From NCBI GenBank assembly GCA_040222185.1, contig JAVKDP010000052.1:1-46261 (forward strand): a stretch of 46,261 bases of DNA. Direction: 5' to 3'. Of this stretch, positions 1 through 8,818 are shown one piece after another. This stretch comes from JAVKDP01 sp040222185. Its GTDB lineage: Bacteria > Bacteroidota > Rhodothermia > Balneolales > Balneolaceae. The translations under genes and the position numbers were made by a program. Each line of letters opens with the position of its first letter. Position 1 is the first letter of the stretch. Below the pieces are notes generated by a model that was given only the letters and a program-made list of their open reading frames with translations, had not been told where the DNA came from and searched no databases.

Positions 1-1
1 G

Positions 2-742
2 GATAAATTAAGCAACCTTGGATACGAACTGAATATATTCAACGTTCGAGCTGAAGAAAACCTGTTTGAACAGGTAGAGCATGTTCTTAAGAGACGTTGG
101 GCTGAGGGATATCTTTTTATCTCAATTCATTTAGTAGAGGCTCAATGGAAAAAGCTGATCAGGTATAATGTTCCAATTACCCTTATTGACGAACATTTTG
201 AAGGTTTCGATTCTGTGAGTGTAGACAATGTTCAAGGAGCTTATAGGGCAACCAAAAGCTTGATAGAAGCTGGCCATACTAATCTTGCAATGCTATCTGC
301 TTTAAAATCCTCAAAACCAATTCATGATCGCCTGCAAGGCTTTCAAAAAGCTTTATCTGAAAAAGGAATAGAGTTTTGCGAGTCGATGGTTGTTTCTGGT
401 GATACTTTATATCGTGATGGTTTTACTGAGAGAGGAGGGTATGAAGCCATGGTTAAGATGTTGACAATGGAAGAAGCTCCGGATGCTTGTTTTTGTGCAT
501 CTGATATACAAGCCGTTGGAGCATTGAAAGCCATGGAGGATATCGGAAAGAAAATTCCTCTAATTGGCTACGACGACATCGAACTTTCCGAATACATTGG
601 TCTTTCTACTATAAGGCAGCCAATGAAAGATATGGGCTTTTTTGCTACTCAGACTCTTATAGACCGTATGAGCAATCCGAATAAAGCTATATCACAGACT
701 ATTTATTCTCCAGAATTAATTCTGAGATCTTCTACTAATTAA
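2..742 (+). CDS. LacI/GalR-family transcriptional regulator (5' end cut off by window)
   Basis: The reading frame is open from base 2, so the visible 246 residues are the effector-binding and dimerisation core; the N-terminal helix-turn-helix lies outside the window. The core has the periplasmic-binding-protein fold typical of LacI regulators: a segment ending in ITLIDEHFEGFDSVSVDN, the GAYRATKSLIEAGH helix, a DRLQGFQKAL segment, then CFCASDIQAVGALKAMEDIG and IPLIGYDDIELSEY before the usual STIRQPMKDMG ending. An ATG-less GTG at 215 could be mistaken for the start, but it sits in the middle of the conserved domain. The stop is only 20 bases before the first amylase gene, so it probably heads or sits within the alpha-glucan operon and senses a maltodextrin-derived sugar (inference from context). 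No operator can be named from this window. Confidence 0.9.
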   Translation, partial: DKLSNLGYELNIFNVRAEENLFEQVEHVLKRRWAEGYLFISIHLVEAQWKKLIRYNVPITLIDEHFEGFDSVSVDNVQGAYRATKSLIEAGHTNLAMLSALKSSKPIHDRLQGFQKALSEKGIEFCESMVVSGDTLYRDGFTERGGYEAMVKMLTMEEAPDACFCASDIQAVGALKAMEDIGKKIPLIGYDDIELSEYIGLSTIRQPMKDMGFFATQTLIDRMSNPNKAISQTIYSPELILRSSTN

Positions 743-762
743 TCAAGATTTTACCCTTCATC

Positions 763-3648
763 ATGAAGAGATTTATTACCTACCCCTTTGCCATAGCTCT
801 ATTAATGAGTTCCTCACTTTTTTCTCAAGATTCACTCGACGTAACATTTCGGTACACCGCTTCAGGTAATGCAACTCGTGTGATGTTGCCTGGTGATTTT
901 AACAACTTCGGGCCGAATTCAAGTGGGGTTATTTCACCTTCTGCAGTTTCATTGATGAATTATAACGGGTTTTTAGGATTTTGGTACAAAACTGAGCGTT
1001 TGGAGATAGAAGGAGGAACTTCAACAAACGGAGGGGAAAACGGGTATAGATATAAGTTTCATGAACATCTCAATGCTTCAGGTACTGAGTTTGTGTGGTT
1101 AGCTGATCCGTTAAATTCGGATATCGCTAATGAGGGATTCGGAGATTCATGGCTCAAAATAACCCATCCACTGATTTTTCAAATGGAGCCCTTAAACAAC
1201 CAGGTTTTTCAAAGCCAGACTCCATTCATAATGGCTAACGTAGCTGCTAAAGATTCAGACCCAATCAGCGAGGCAAATTCAAAGATTTACATCAATGGAG
1301 AAGAGGCTAGTACTTTTGAAAGTTATTATGATGGTGAGCTTCAGTTATTATCTGTTCCTGATATAAGCACGCTGGGTGTTGACCTTGTTGATGGGAATAA
1401 TACAGTTAAGATTGTTGCTGTAACCGGTAATGGAGATACCATATCTGATTCAACTCAATTTGCTTTTGCAAGTGGAAACGTTGATGAAGCTCGTCCAGCA
1501 GGTTTGAAAGATGGAATTACTTATGGGGAAGATGGTACATCAGTAACTCTATCATTATTCGCTCCATTTAAGGAAAATGTGTTTGTACTGGGAGATTTTA
1601 ACGACTGGAGTGTTGACCCTGAATTTCAGATGAAAAGAGATTCTGTATCTGCAAATGAAATCTATTTCTGGAAAGAGATCACTGGTTTATCAGCAGGAGA
1701 AGTATATGGATTTCAATACCTGGTTGATGGAGAAGTTCGAATTGCTGATCCATATTCAGCAGTTGTACTGGATGAAAATAATGATCCATTTATACCTGAG
1801 TCAGTCTTTCCAAACCTAAAAGAATATCCATCCGGGAAAACAACAGGACTTGTTGGACTGCTTGAACCCGGTAAAGAAGAGTATGTATGGGAAGCAACAG
1901 ACTACCAAAGGCCGGATAAAGAGTCATTGGTTATATATGAGCTTTTAATCAGAGATTTCCTGGAGGATCATAGCTTTAGCTCTTTGATCGATTCTTTAGA
2001 TTACCTTGAAGGCCTTGGAATTAACGCTATCGAATTGATGCCGGTAAACGAATTTGGTGGAAATATTTCTTGGGGATATAACCCTTCATCTCATATTGCT
2101 TTAGACAAGTATTATGGCACTCCAGATAAGTTCAAAGAGTTTGTTGATGAAAGCCACAAAAGGGGAATAGCTGTAATCATTGATGTAGTTATGAATCACG
2201 CTACAAATGACCACTCTCTTTATCAGCTATACGAGTTTGGGAGTAATCCATATTTCAATACTTCGCCAAAACATGCTTTCAATGTACATAACGACTTTAA
2301 TCATCAATATTCGGGAACTCAGCAATACAATAAGCTGATGATTGAACACTGGATAAATGAATATAAAGTAGATGGGTTTAGATGGGACTTAACAAAAGGG
2401 TTTACACAAAACTGTACTTCGAATGATTCTTTCTGTACAGGGCAATTCCAACAGGATCGAGTTGATGTCTTAAAGAAATACGCTGATTATCAGTGGGCAG
2501 CAGATCCAGACTTTATTGTGATTTTTGAACATTTGGGAACAGATCAGGAAGAAACCGAGTGGGCAGACTATCGCATTGACGAGGGCAAAGGAATTATGCT
2601 TTGGGGAAAAATGAACTCAGCATATAACGAAGCGACTATGGGTTACCATGACGGCGGTAAATCAAATCTGTTTGGTGTATTAGCAGCTTCTAGAAGTTTT
2701 GAAAAGAGGCACCTGGTTGGCTATATGGAAAGTCACGATGAACAATGGTTGATGTTTAAGAACCGAAGCTTTGGTAATTCATCCGGTGATTATGATGTAA
2801 CAGATTTAAGTACCGCATTAGACCGCCAGGAAATAGCAGGAGCATTTTTCTTTACATTACCTGGGCCAAAAATGATGTGGCAGTTCGGAGAACTGGGATA
2901 TGGATATGGAGATAGCGGTGAGCAGTGTCTCAAGCCGGGCGGCGATTCTAATGGCGATTGTGCACCATCGGTGGCAGGTAGAGTAGATCCTAAACCAATA
3001 CGTTGGGACTACAACGAAGATCAGGATAGAATTGATTTATATAATACCTGGGCAGCAATTATCAGTCTTAGAAATCGATCAGAAGCTTTTACTGATCCTG
3101 AAACTACATTCTACTCACTTGCTAACTCAGTAAAAAGAATCAGGTTTACACACTCCGATACTGATGTTGTAATAGCTGGTAATTTTGGTGTTACTGGAAC
3201 CACGATAGATTTAGATTTTACAAAAGATGGAATCTGGTATGATTATTTCGGTTCATCTCAAGTAGATATTAGTGGGGGTTCTACGTCAATAGAATTAGGA
3301 GCGGGTGAATTCAAAATATTCACAACAAAGCAATTCTCTATTGTGACTAGTTCTGAAGAAGATTTTGCTGAAAATGGGTTGCCAACGAACTTCAAGCTTC
3401 ACCAAAACTTTCCAAATCCTTTTAATCCAAGTACAAAACTTACATTTGAGGTTGCACAAACAGGAAAAGTTCAGCTTGAAGTATTTAATCTGTTAGGACA
3501 GCGGGTGGCTGAACTTGTAAACGATCAAAGAGCAGCGGGAATATATACCGTAAACTTTGATGCCAGTAGCCTTAGTAGTGGTATCTATATTGCCCGGTTT
3601 GTAAGTGGTGGTATTGTTCAAACTCAAAAAATGACATTACTGAAATAA
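763..3648 (+). CDS. Secreted GH13 alpha-amylase-family enzyme with type IX secretion C-terminal domain
   Basis: A 961-residue protein with a Sec signal peptide (residues about 1-21, ending LFSQ). Two beta-sandwich modules of E-set/CBM48 type follow, around residues 25-120 and 250-345; both carry a GDFN(N/D)(F/W) motif. The GH13 barrel spans about 375-780. GH13 regions are visible: VIIDVVMNH near 470, DGFRWDLTKG near 537 with the nucleophile Asp, FEHLG near 588 with the acid/base Glu, and MESHDEQ near 656 with the stabilising Asp. This order resembles branching-enzyme and amylase relatives. The last 80 residues are a Por-type sorting domain with NFPNPFNPST, EVFNLLGQRV and GIYIARF, so the enzyme is probably exported by type IX secretion and exposed or released. 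Its stop overlaps the next start (TAATG), which implies co-translation. The exact specificity (amylase versus pullulanase type) is not readable. Confidence 0.9.
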   Translation: MKRFITYPFAIALLMSSSLFSQDSLDVTFRYTASGNATRVMLPGDFNNFGPNSSGVISPSAVSLMNYNGFLGFWYKTERLEIEGGTSTNGGENGYRYKFHEHLNASGTEFVWLADPLNSDIANEGFGDSWLKITHPLIFQMEPLNNQVFQSQTPFIMANVAAKDSDPISEANSKIYINGEEASTFESYYDGELQLLSVPDISTLGVDLVDGNNTVKIVAVTGNGDTISDSTQFAFASGNVDEARPAGLKDGITYGEDGTSVTLSLFAPFKENVFVLGDFNDWSVDPEFQMKRDSVSANEIYFWKEITGLSAGEVYGFQYLVDGEVRIADPYSAVVLDENNDPFIPESVFPNLKEYPSGKTTGLVGLLEPGKEEYVWEATDYQRPDKESLVIYELLIRDFLEDHSFSSLIDSLDYLEGLGINAIELMPVNEFGGNISWGYNPSSHIALDKYYGTPDKFKEFVDESHKRGIAVIIDVVMNHATNDHSLYQLYEFGSNPYFNTSPKHAFNVHNDFNHQYSGTQQYNKLMIEHWINEYKVDGFRWDLTKGFTQNCTSNDSFCTGQFQQDRVDVLKKYADYQWAADPDFIVIFEHLGTDQEETEWADYRIDEGKGIMLWGKMNSAYNEATMGYHDGGKSNLFGVLAASRSFEKRHLVGYMESHDEQWLMFKNRSFGNSSGDYDVTDLSTALDRQEIAGAFFFTLPGPKMMWQFGELGYGYGDSGEQCLKPGGDSNGDCAPSVAGRVDPKPIRWDYNEDQDRIDLYNTWAAIISLRNRSEAFTDPETTFYSLANSVKRIRFTHSDTDVVIAGNFGVTGTTIDLDFTKDGIWYDYFGSSQVDISGGSTSIELGAGEFKIFTTKQFSIVTSSEEDFAENGLPTNFKLHQNFPNPFNPSTKLTFEVAQTGKVQLEVFNLLGQRVAELVNDQRAAGIYTVNFDASSLSSGIYIARFVSGGIVQTQKMTLLK

Positions 3649-6023
3649 TGAAAGTAAAAAGTTCTGCTTTATTAGCTCTTTTTTTTCTGATCGTATCATG
3701 TGGTAGCCAATCTGAGGTTTATAATGGTTCTCATATCATTGGATTGGCCTCTCCGATTAACCTGGGATATGAGACTACAGAAGTTGTACTTGAAGACTAC
3801 TTCATAGACCCATCTTTGATTGATGAAGTTGTAATTCCGGATGGCTTATCAAGTTCAAGGACAGTAATAAATGGCAGAGATGTTTTGGTATTAAAGGGGT
3901 CCATTTCAAGTCCACTAGATATACTAAGTTTTGATATTGATGGAAAGAATTATGATATCCTGCTTAAAAAATCATCCAAAGAGAATGTAGAATTTACGTT
4001 TGACCCTGAAGGAGTGGACTATTCTACTGTTCAGCTTAAAGGTGAAATGAATAGCTGGAATCCATCTGCAACCGTATTGGAAAAAGATGGCGATGTTTGG
4101 AAAGCAAGTATGTTAATCAGCCATGGAATCTACCAGTACCTGTTTGTTGTAGATGGTAATGAAATGCTTGACAAGTCGAACCCTGAAAGTGTATCAAATG
4201 GAATAGGGGGAAGGAACTCATTATTAACTGTTGGTAATTCGTCAGGTGTTGAAAGACCAAGGTTGAATACAAGTTCAAGCGAAGAGAATAGCATAACACT
4301 CCAATTTAACGGAGGTACACCAGGTTCTGTATTCGTTTTTTGGGAAAATCAGAAACTGGAAGGTTCACAAAACGGAGAATACTTTACATATACCATTCCT
4401 GGAGCCGCAACTACAAAAGGCCGTTCATATGTAAGGGCATGGGGTGTAAACGAAAATGGTGTTTCTAATGATGTTTTGGTACCACTAAGTAGTGGAAGTG
4501 TTGTTACTACACCCGAACAATTAACAAGACATGATTTCCATAGCTGGAATATGTACTTCGTTCTCATCGACAGATTTAAGGATGGTAATGCTGGTAACAC
4601 AAAGCTTGTTGATGATCCGGAGATTCATCCAAAAGCGAATTACTTTGGTGGTGATTTTGCTGGAATCACACAAACTATAGAAAGTGGTTATTTCAAGGAA
4701 ATAGGAGTGAATACCTTATGGTTGTCGCCAATTTCTCAGAACCCTGAAACGGCATATGGTTTGTGGGATCAGGGAGGAGTGGTAACTAAGTTTTCAGGAT
4801 ATCATGGGTACTGGCCGGTATCTTCAACCAGGACAGACCATAGATTTGGCACAAGTGACGAATTCAAGGAATTACTTGATGTTGCACATGCAAACGGTAT
4901 GAGTGTGATTCTGGATTATGTAGCAAATCATGTTCATGAATTGCACCCGGTATATCAGAATAATCCTGATTGGGCAACAGATCTTTATTTGCCTGATGGA
5001 AGAATGAATACCGAGCTTTGGGATGAACAGCGTTTAACTACGTGGTTCGATACATTTATGCCATCCCTTGATTTCTCGAATCCGGAAGTGATTGAAACGA
5101 TGACTGATTCTGCTCTTTTCTGGCTTAAAGAATATGATTTAGACGGATTCAGGCACGATGCTACAAAGCATATCCAATTGGAGTTTTGGAGAACACTTAC
5201 CAGGAAGGTAAAAGAGGATGTAACCCTTAAGACAGGGAAACAAGTGTACCAGGTAGGAGAGACTTACGGTTCCCGGGAGCTTATTGCCAGCTACATAAAT
5301 TCAGGAATGTTAGACAGCCAGTTCGATTTTGGAATGTACGATGCAGCTGTAAATGCGTTTGGACAAAATAATTCATTTCAGGGATTAAAAGATCAACTGC
5401 AGGAAAGTTTTAACTATTACGGGTATCACAACCTGATGGGATATATCTCAGGTAATCATGACAAAGCCCGCTTTATTACATATACCAGTGGGGAAGTAGC
5501 GTGGAGTGAAGATGCAAAGCTAGCGGGTTGGACTCGTGAGATAGCTCATCCTCAGGAATTTGCTTATAAAAAACTAAGCCTTTTACACGCGTGGAACCTG
5601 ACTATACCTGGAATACCAGTTACATATTACGGGGATGAATTTGGTATGCCTGGTGCAAATGATCCTGACAACAGACGCTGGATGGTTTTTGATGAGGAAG
5701 AACTGAATGAGTTTGAGCAAGAAAACAGGACTACCTATAGTGCGCTCACAAAAATAAGAAATACGAATATGGCGCTCCTTTATGGAGATTTTGTATTTCA
5801 CCAGGTTGAAGAACATGCATTGGTTTATTCCAGGGCTTATTTTGATCAACAGGTAGTAGTAGTGTTAAATAAGTCGAATAGCAGCAAAACAATAACAGTT
5901 GAGCTAAGAGATACTTATGACTATAGTTCGCTTGAATCCAAATTTGGAAATGATTTTACAATAAATGGAAGTGAATTAACACTAACTCTTCCGGCAAATA
6001 CTTTTGAAATTCTAACTTTATAG
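3648..6023 (+). CDS. GH13 alpha-amylase/neopullulanase-like lipoprotein with CBM48-like module
   Basis: A 791-residue protein beginning with a lipoprotein signal (LIVSCG, acylated Cys near residue 18). It is therefore membrane-anchored, probably on the outer membrane. A starch-binding AMPK/CBM48-like module follows around 110-190, with the LKGEMNSWNP and GIYQYLFVVDG motifs, then another beta domain and a GH13 barrel from about 297. Catalytic regions are VILDYVANH near 421, DGFRHDATKH near 498 (nucleophile Asp), VGETYG near 536 (acid/base Glu) and ISGNHDKAR near 600. The FRHDATKHI and GETYGS forms and the YYGDEFGMPGANDPDNRR segment are typical of the cyclomaltodextrinase/neopullulanase and SusG-like side of GH13. 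Translation is coupled to the upstream amylase by a 1-base overlap. A role in surface breakdown of starch or pullulan is inferred. Confidence 0.88.
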   Translation: MKVKSSALLALFFLIVSCGSQSEVYNGSHIIGLASPINLGYETTEVVLEDYFIDPSLIDEVVIPDGLSSSRTVINGRDVLVLKGSISSPLDILSFDIDGKNYDILLKKSSKENVEFTFDPEGVDYSTVQLKGEMNSWNPSATVLEKDGDVWKASMLISHGIYQYLFVVDGNEMLDKSNPESVSNGIGGRNSLLTVGNSSGVERPRLNTSSSEENSITLQFNGGTPGSVFVFWENQKLEGSQNGEYFTYTIPGAATTKGRSYVRAWGVNENGVSNDVLVPLSSGSVVTTPEQLTRHDFHSWNMYFVLIDRFKDGNAGNTKLVDDPEIHPKANYFGGDFAGITQTIESGYFKEIGVNTLWLSPISQNPETAYGLWDQGGVVTKFSGYHGYWPVSSTRTDHRFGTSDEFKELLDVAHANGMSVILDYVANHVHELHPVYQNNPDWATDLYLPDGRMNTELWDEQRLTTWFDTFMPSLDFSNPEVIETMTDSALFWLKEYDLDGFRHDATKHIQLEFWRTLTRKVKEDVTLKTGKQVYQVGETYGSRELIASYINSGMLDSQFDFGMYDAAVNAFGQNNSFQGLKDQLQESFNYYGYHNLMGYISGNHDKARFITYTSGEVAWSEDAKLAGWTREIAHPQEFAYKKLSLLHAWNLTIPGIPVTYYGDEFGMPGANDPDNRRWMVFDEEELNEFEQENRTTYSALTKIRNTNMALLYGDFVFHQVEEHALVYSRAYFDQQVVVVLNKSNSSKTITVELRDTYDYSSLESKFGNDFTINGSELTLTLPANTFEILTL

Positions 6024-6031
6024 AGAATAAC

Positions 6032-7405
6032 ATGAAATCCTCTTACACTAAACTGATATTAGCAATACTTATTCTGGGTACTTTTTTTGGGGCTTGCTCT
6101 CAACCTTCTAATGAAGAGAAGGGTCCAAAACTGAGCATCGTACAACATGCCGATTGGACAAAAAATGCTAATATATATGAAGTAAATATCAGGCAAAGTA
6201 CTCCTGAAGGTACATTTAATGCGTTTAAGAAAGACCTTCCAAGGCTCAAAGAAATGGGGGTGAAGATACTTTGGCTTATGCCGATTCACCCAATTGGAGA
6301 AGAGAACAGGAAAGGAACTGAAGGTAGTTACTATGCTGTGAAAGATTTTAAAGCCGTTAACCCCGAGTTTGGTACAGAAGAGGACTTCAGAGCTTTAGTA
6401 AATGAAGCACATGAGATGGGTTTCAAGGTAATTATTGACTGGGTAGCTAATCATACTGCATGGGATAATATCTGGACCGTAAATAAAGACTGGTATAACC
6501 TAACAGAAGATGGAAATTTTCAGCCACCAGTGGAAGATTGGAGTGATGTTATCGATTTGAACTATGACAACATGGACATGAGAGCTGCTATGAAAGATGC
6601 TCTTGAATACTGGGTAAGAGAATTTGATATAGATGGATACAGGTGTGATGTAGCCGGAATGGTTCCAACTGATTTCTGGATAGACGTACGCAAATCACTT
6701 GACGAAATAAAGCCAGTATTTATGTTAGCTGAAGATGGGGAGCCTGAACTTTTGCACGAAGCTTTTGATATGAATTATGCATGGGAATATGCTCATATCA
6801 TTCGTGAGATTGCTGCCGGAGAACAAACTTTTGCAGATCTTGATAGTTTATTTGAAAGGGATGCAAAGCGTTTTCCTGCAAATGCTTACAGAATGTACTT
6901 TACATCTAATCATGATGAAAACTCCTGGAATGGCACCGATCCTGAGATGTATGGCAAGAACTTTGAAAACTTCGCAGTGTTGTCTGCAACTGTAGCAGGT
7001 ATGCCACTTATTTATAACGGACAAGAATCGGACTTAGACAAACGTCTCGAGTTTTTTGAAAAGGATGAAATTGAATGGAAAGATTATGCATACCAGGATT
7101 TCTATACCATTTTGTTGAACCTGAATACTACGAATGAAGCACTATGGAACGGTGCTCACGGTGGGGTTATGGAAAGACTCGAATCTCCGGAAGGTACTTA
7201 CGCTTTCTTAAGAAAAAAGGGAAAGGCAGAAGTAATTGTGGCAATTAATATATCAGACGAACCAAAAGCTATTTCTGTTCCTGCATGGTCATCTGATGCA
7301 TATGACAAAATTGGGGTAATAGAAGGGGAATTCAATAATAATGATGGACAAACCTATGATTTTGAATTACCAGCAAATAAATGGTTTATCCTTTCCAGTA
7401 AATAA
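6032..7405 (+). CDS. Short GH13 alpha-amylase-family lipoprotein
   Basis: At 457 residues this is a minimal GH13 enzyme: a lipobox near residue 21 (FFGACS), then almost directly the barrel. The visible regions are VIIDWVANHTAWD near 133, DGYRCDVAGMVP near 204 with the nucleophile Asp, MLAEDGEP near 232 with the acid/base Glu, and TSNHDENSW near 291. The LMPIHPIGEENRKGTEGSYY segment before region I matches small alpha-amylases of Bacteroidota. No carbohydrate-binding module is seen. It ends with a small beta C-domain (VIVAINIS, LPANKWFILSSK). The gap to the previous gene is 8 bases, so it is in the same transcript. It is most likely a periplasmic or inner-leaflet maltodextrin-cleaving enzyme (inference). 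Confidence 0.88.
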   Translation: MKSSYTKLILAILILGTFFGACSQPSNEEKGPKLSIVQHADWTKNANIYEVNIRQSTPEGTFNAFKKDLPRLKEMGVKILWLMPIHPIGEENRKGTEGSYYAVKDFKAVNPEFGTEEDFRALVNEAHEMGFKVIIDWVANHTAWDNIWTVNKDWYNLTEDGNFQPPVEDWSDVIDLNYDNMDMRAAMKDALEYWVREFDIDGYRCDVAGMVPTDFWIDVRKSLDEIKPVFMLAEDGEPELLHEAFDMNYAWEYAHIIREIAAGEQTFADLDSLFERDAKRFPANAYRMYFTSNHDENSWNGTDPEMYGKNFENFAVLSATVAGMPLIYNGQESDLDKRLEFFEKDEIEWKDYAYQDFYTILLNLNTTNEALWNGAHGGVMERLESPEGTYAFLRKKGKAEVIVAINISDEPKAISVPAWSSDAYDKIGVIEGEFNNNDGQTYDFELPANKWFILSSK

Positions 7406-7436
7406 AATTCGGCTTTAAATAATTTAACCAACTGTT

Positions 7437-8801
7437 ATGGCAAAGAGCAACGTGTTATCAAAACCAAGATTAAGCATAATGGATATCTGGAACATGAGTT
7501 TCGGATTTCTGGGTATTCAGATGGGGTTTGCATTGCAAAATGCCAATGCCAGTAGAATACTTCAAACCTTTGGAGCAGATGTAGAACATCTGTCATGGTT
7601 TTGGTTGGTAGCTCCCATAACCGGAATGATTGTTCAGCCAATAATTGGCCATTATAGTGATAATACCTGGACCAGGTTAGGCCGCCGCCGCCCATATTTT
7701 CTGATAGGTGCAATTCTAGCAAGTGTAGGCCTTATCCTAATGCCAAATGCAGGGATGTTTGCAGCTGTTCTCCCAGCGTTATGGGTGGGTGCTGGAATGC
7801 TTATGATTATGGATGCATCCTTTAATATTGCGATGGAGCCATTCAGAGCCCTTGTAGCTGATAAGCTGCCAAGTGAACAAAGAACGGAAGGATTTTCCAT
7901 TCAAACCGTACTTATTGGTATAGGTGCTGTTTTGGGTTCATGGTTACCATATATACTTGCCGAATGGTTTGATATTGGTAAATCTGCCGCCGAGGGTGAT
8001 GTTCCGATGAACCTGATCATCTCTTTTGTAGTCGGTGCGCTGGTTTTGGTTGGTACTATTGTTTGGACTGTTGTTACTACTAAAGAATATTCTCCTGAAG
8101 AATTAAAAGCTTTTGAAGCCCTTGAAGAGGAAGTAGAAGAAACGGAGAAAGCTCGTTTTATTGATATCTTTAAAGATTTTGCGACGATGCCTAAAACCAT
8201 GCGTCAGTTAGGATTAGTGCAATTCTTTTCATGGTTTGCCTTGTTTTCTATGTGGGTATTTACAACCCCTGCAATTTCACAACATGTGTTTGGTTTATCG
8301 GCCGATGACACTGCTTCAGATTTATTCCAGGAAGCAGGAAACTGGGTAGGGGTAATTTTCGGTGTCTATAATGCTATATCAGCAGTATTTGCATTCTTTT
8401 TACCTAAGATTGCTGCTAGAGTGGGCAGGAAGAAAACTCATGCTATTTCACTTACATTAGGTGGAATTGGCTTGATATCATTCTTTTTCATCACAAATAA
8501 GTACTTACTGCTCTTGTCAATGGTAGGTGTAGGAATTGCCTGGGCTAGTATTCTTGCAATGCCTTATGCAATTCTTGCAGGTTCAATCCCGGCTAAAAAG
8601 ATGGGAGTTTACATGGGGATTTTTAACTTCTTCATTACTTTCCCTCAGATTGTGAATGGTATATTTGGTGGGATGATTGTTAAACATATTTATGCAGGTC
8701 AGGCAATTTACGCGATTGTATTTGCTGGTGTGTTTATGATCTTTGGAGCAATTTCTGTAATGAGAGTAGATGATGTAGACGCTGTTGTCGAAACCGAGTA
8801 G
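7437..8801 (+). CDS. MFS sugar transporter (SLC45/GPH-like, probable maltose or maltodextrin symporter)
   Basis: A 454-residue, strongly hydrophobic protein with about 12 predicted membrane segments. The first half carries QPIIGHYSDNTWTRLGRRRP, which combines the MFS loop 2-3 motif (GxxSDxxxxRxGRRRP) in the form seen in SLC45 and GPH sugar:cation symporters. The second half has the matching ARVGRKKTHAISL loop. A long charged cytoplasmic loop (about residues 220-245, EELKAFEALEEEVEETEKA) separates the two bundles. It lies 31 bases after one GH13 gene and 17 bases before another, so uptake of the maltose or short maltodextrins released by these enzymes is the natural inference. The cluster shows no SusC/SusD pair in this window; outer membrane entry may be encoded upstream. 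Confidence 0.86.
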   Translation: MAKSNVLSKPRLSIMDIWNMSFGFLGIQMGFALQNANASRILQTFGADVEHLSWFWLVAPITGMIVQPIIGHYSDNTWTRLGRRRPYFLIGAILASVGLILMPNAGMFAAVLPALWVGAGMLMIMDASFNIAMEPFRALVADKLPSEQRTEGFSIQTVLIGIGAVLGSWLPYILAEWFDIGKSAAEGDVPMNLIISFVVGALVLVGTIVWTVVTTKEYSPEELKAFEALEEEVEETEKARFIDIFKDFATMPKTMRQLGLVQFFSWFALFSMWVFTTPAISQHVFGLSADDTASDLFQEAGNWVGVIFGVYNAISAVFAFFLPKIAARVGRKKTHAISLTLGGIGLISFFFITNKYLLLLSMVGVGIAWASILAMPYAILAGSIPAKKMGVYMGIFNFFITFPQIVNGIFGGMIVKHIYAGQAIYAIVFAGVFMIFGAISVMRVDDVDAVVETE

Positions 8802-8818
8802 ATAAAAAGGAGAAAGAG

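Noticed and set aside
7901..8200. Long open frame antisense to the MFS gene
   Set aside because: Composition is a shadow of the transporter codons; no start context, no recognisable domain. The same holds for the antisense frames in lon, rho and the permease genes.
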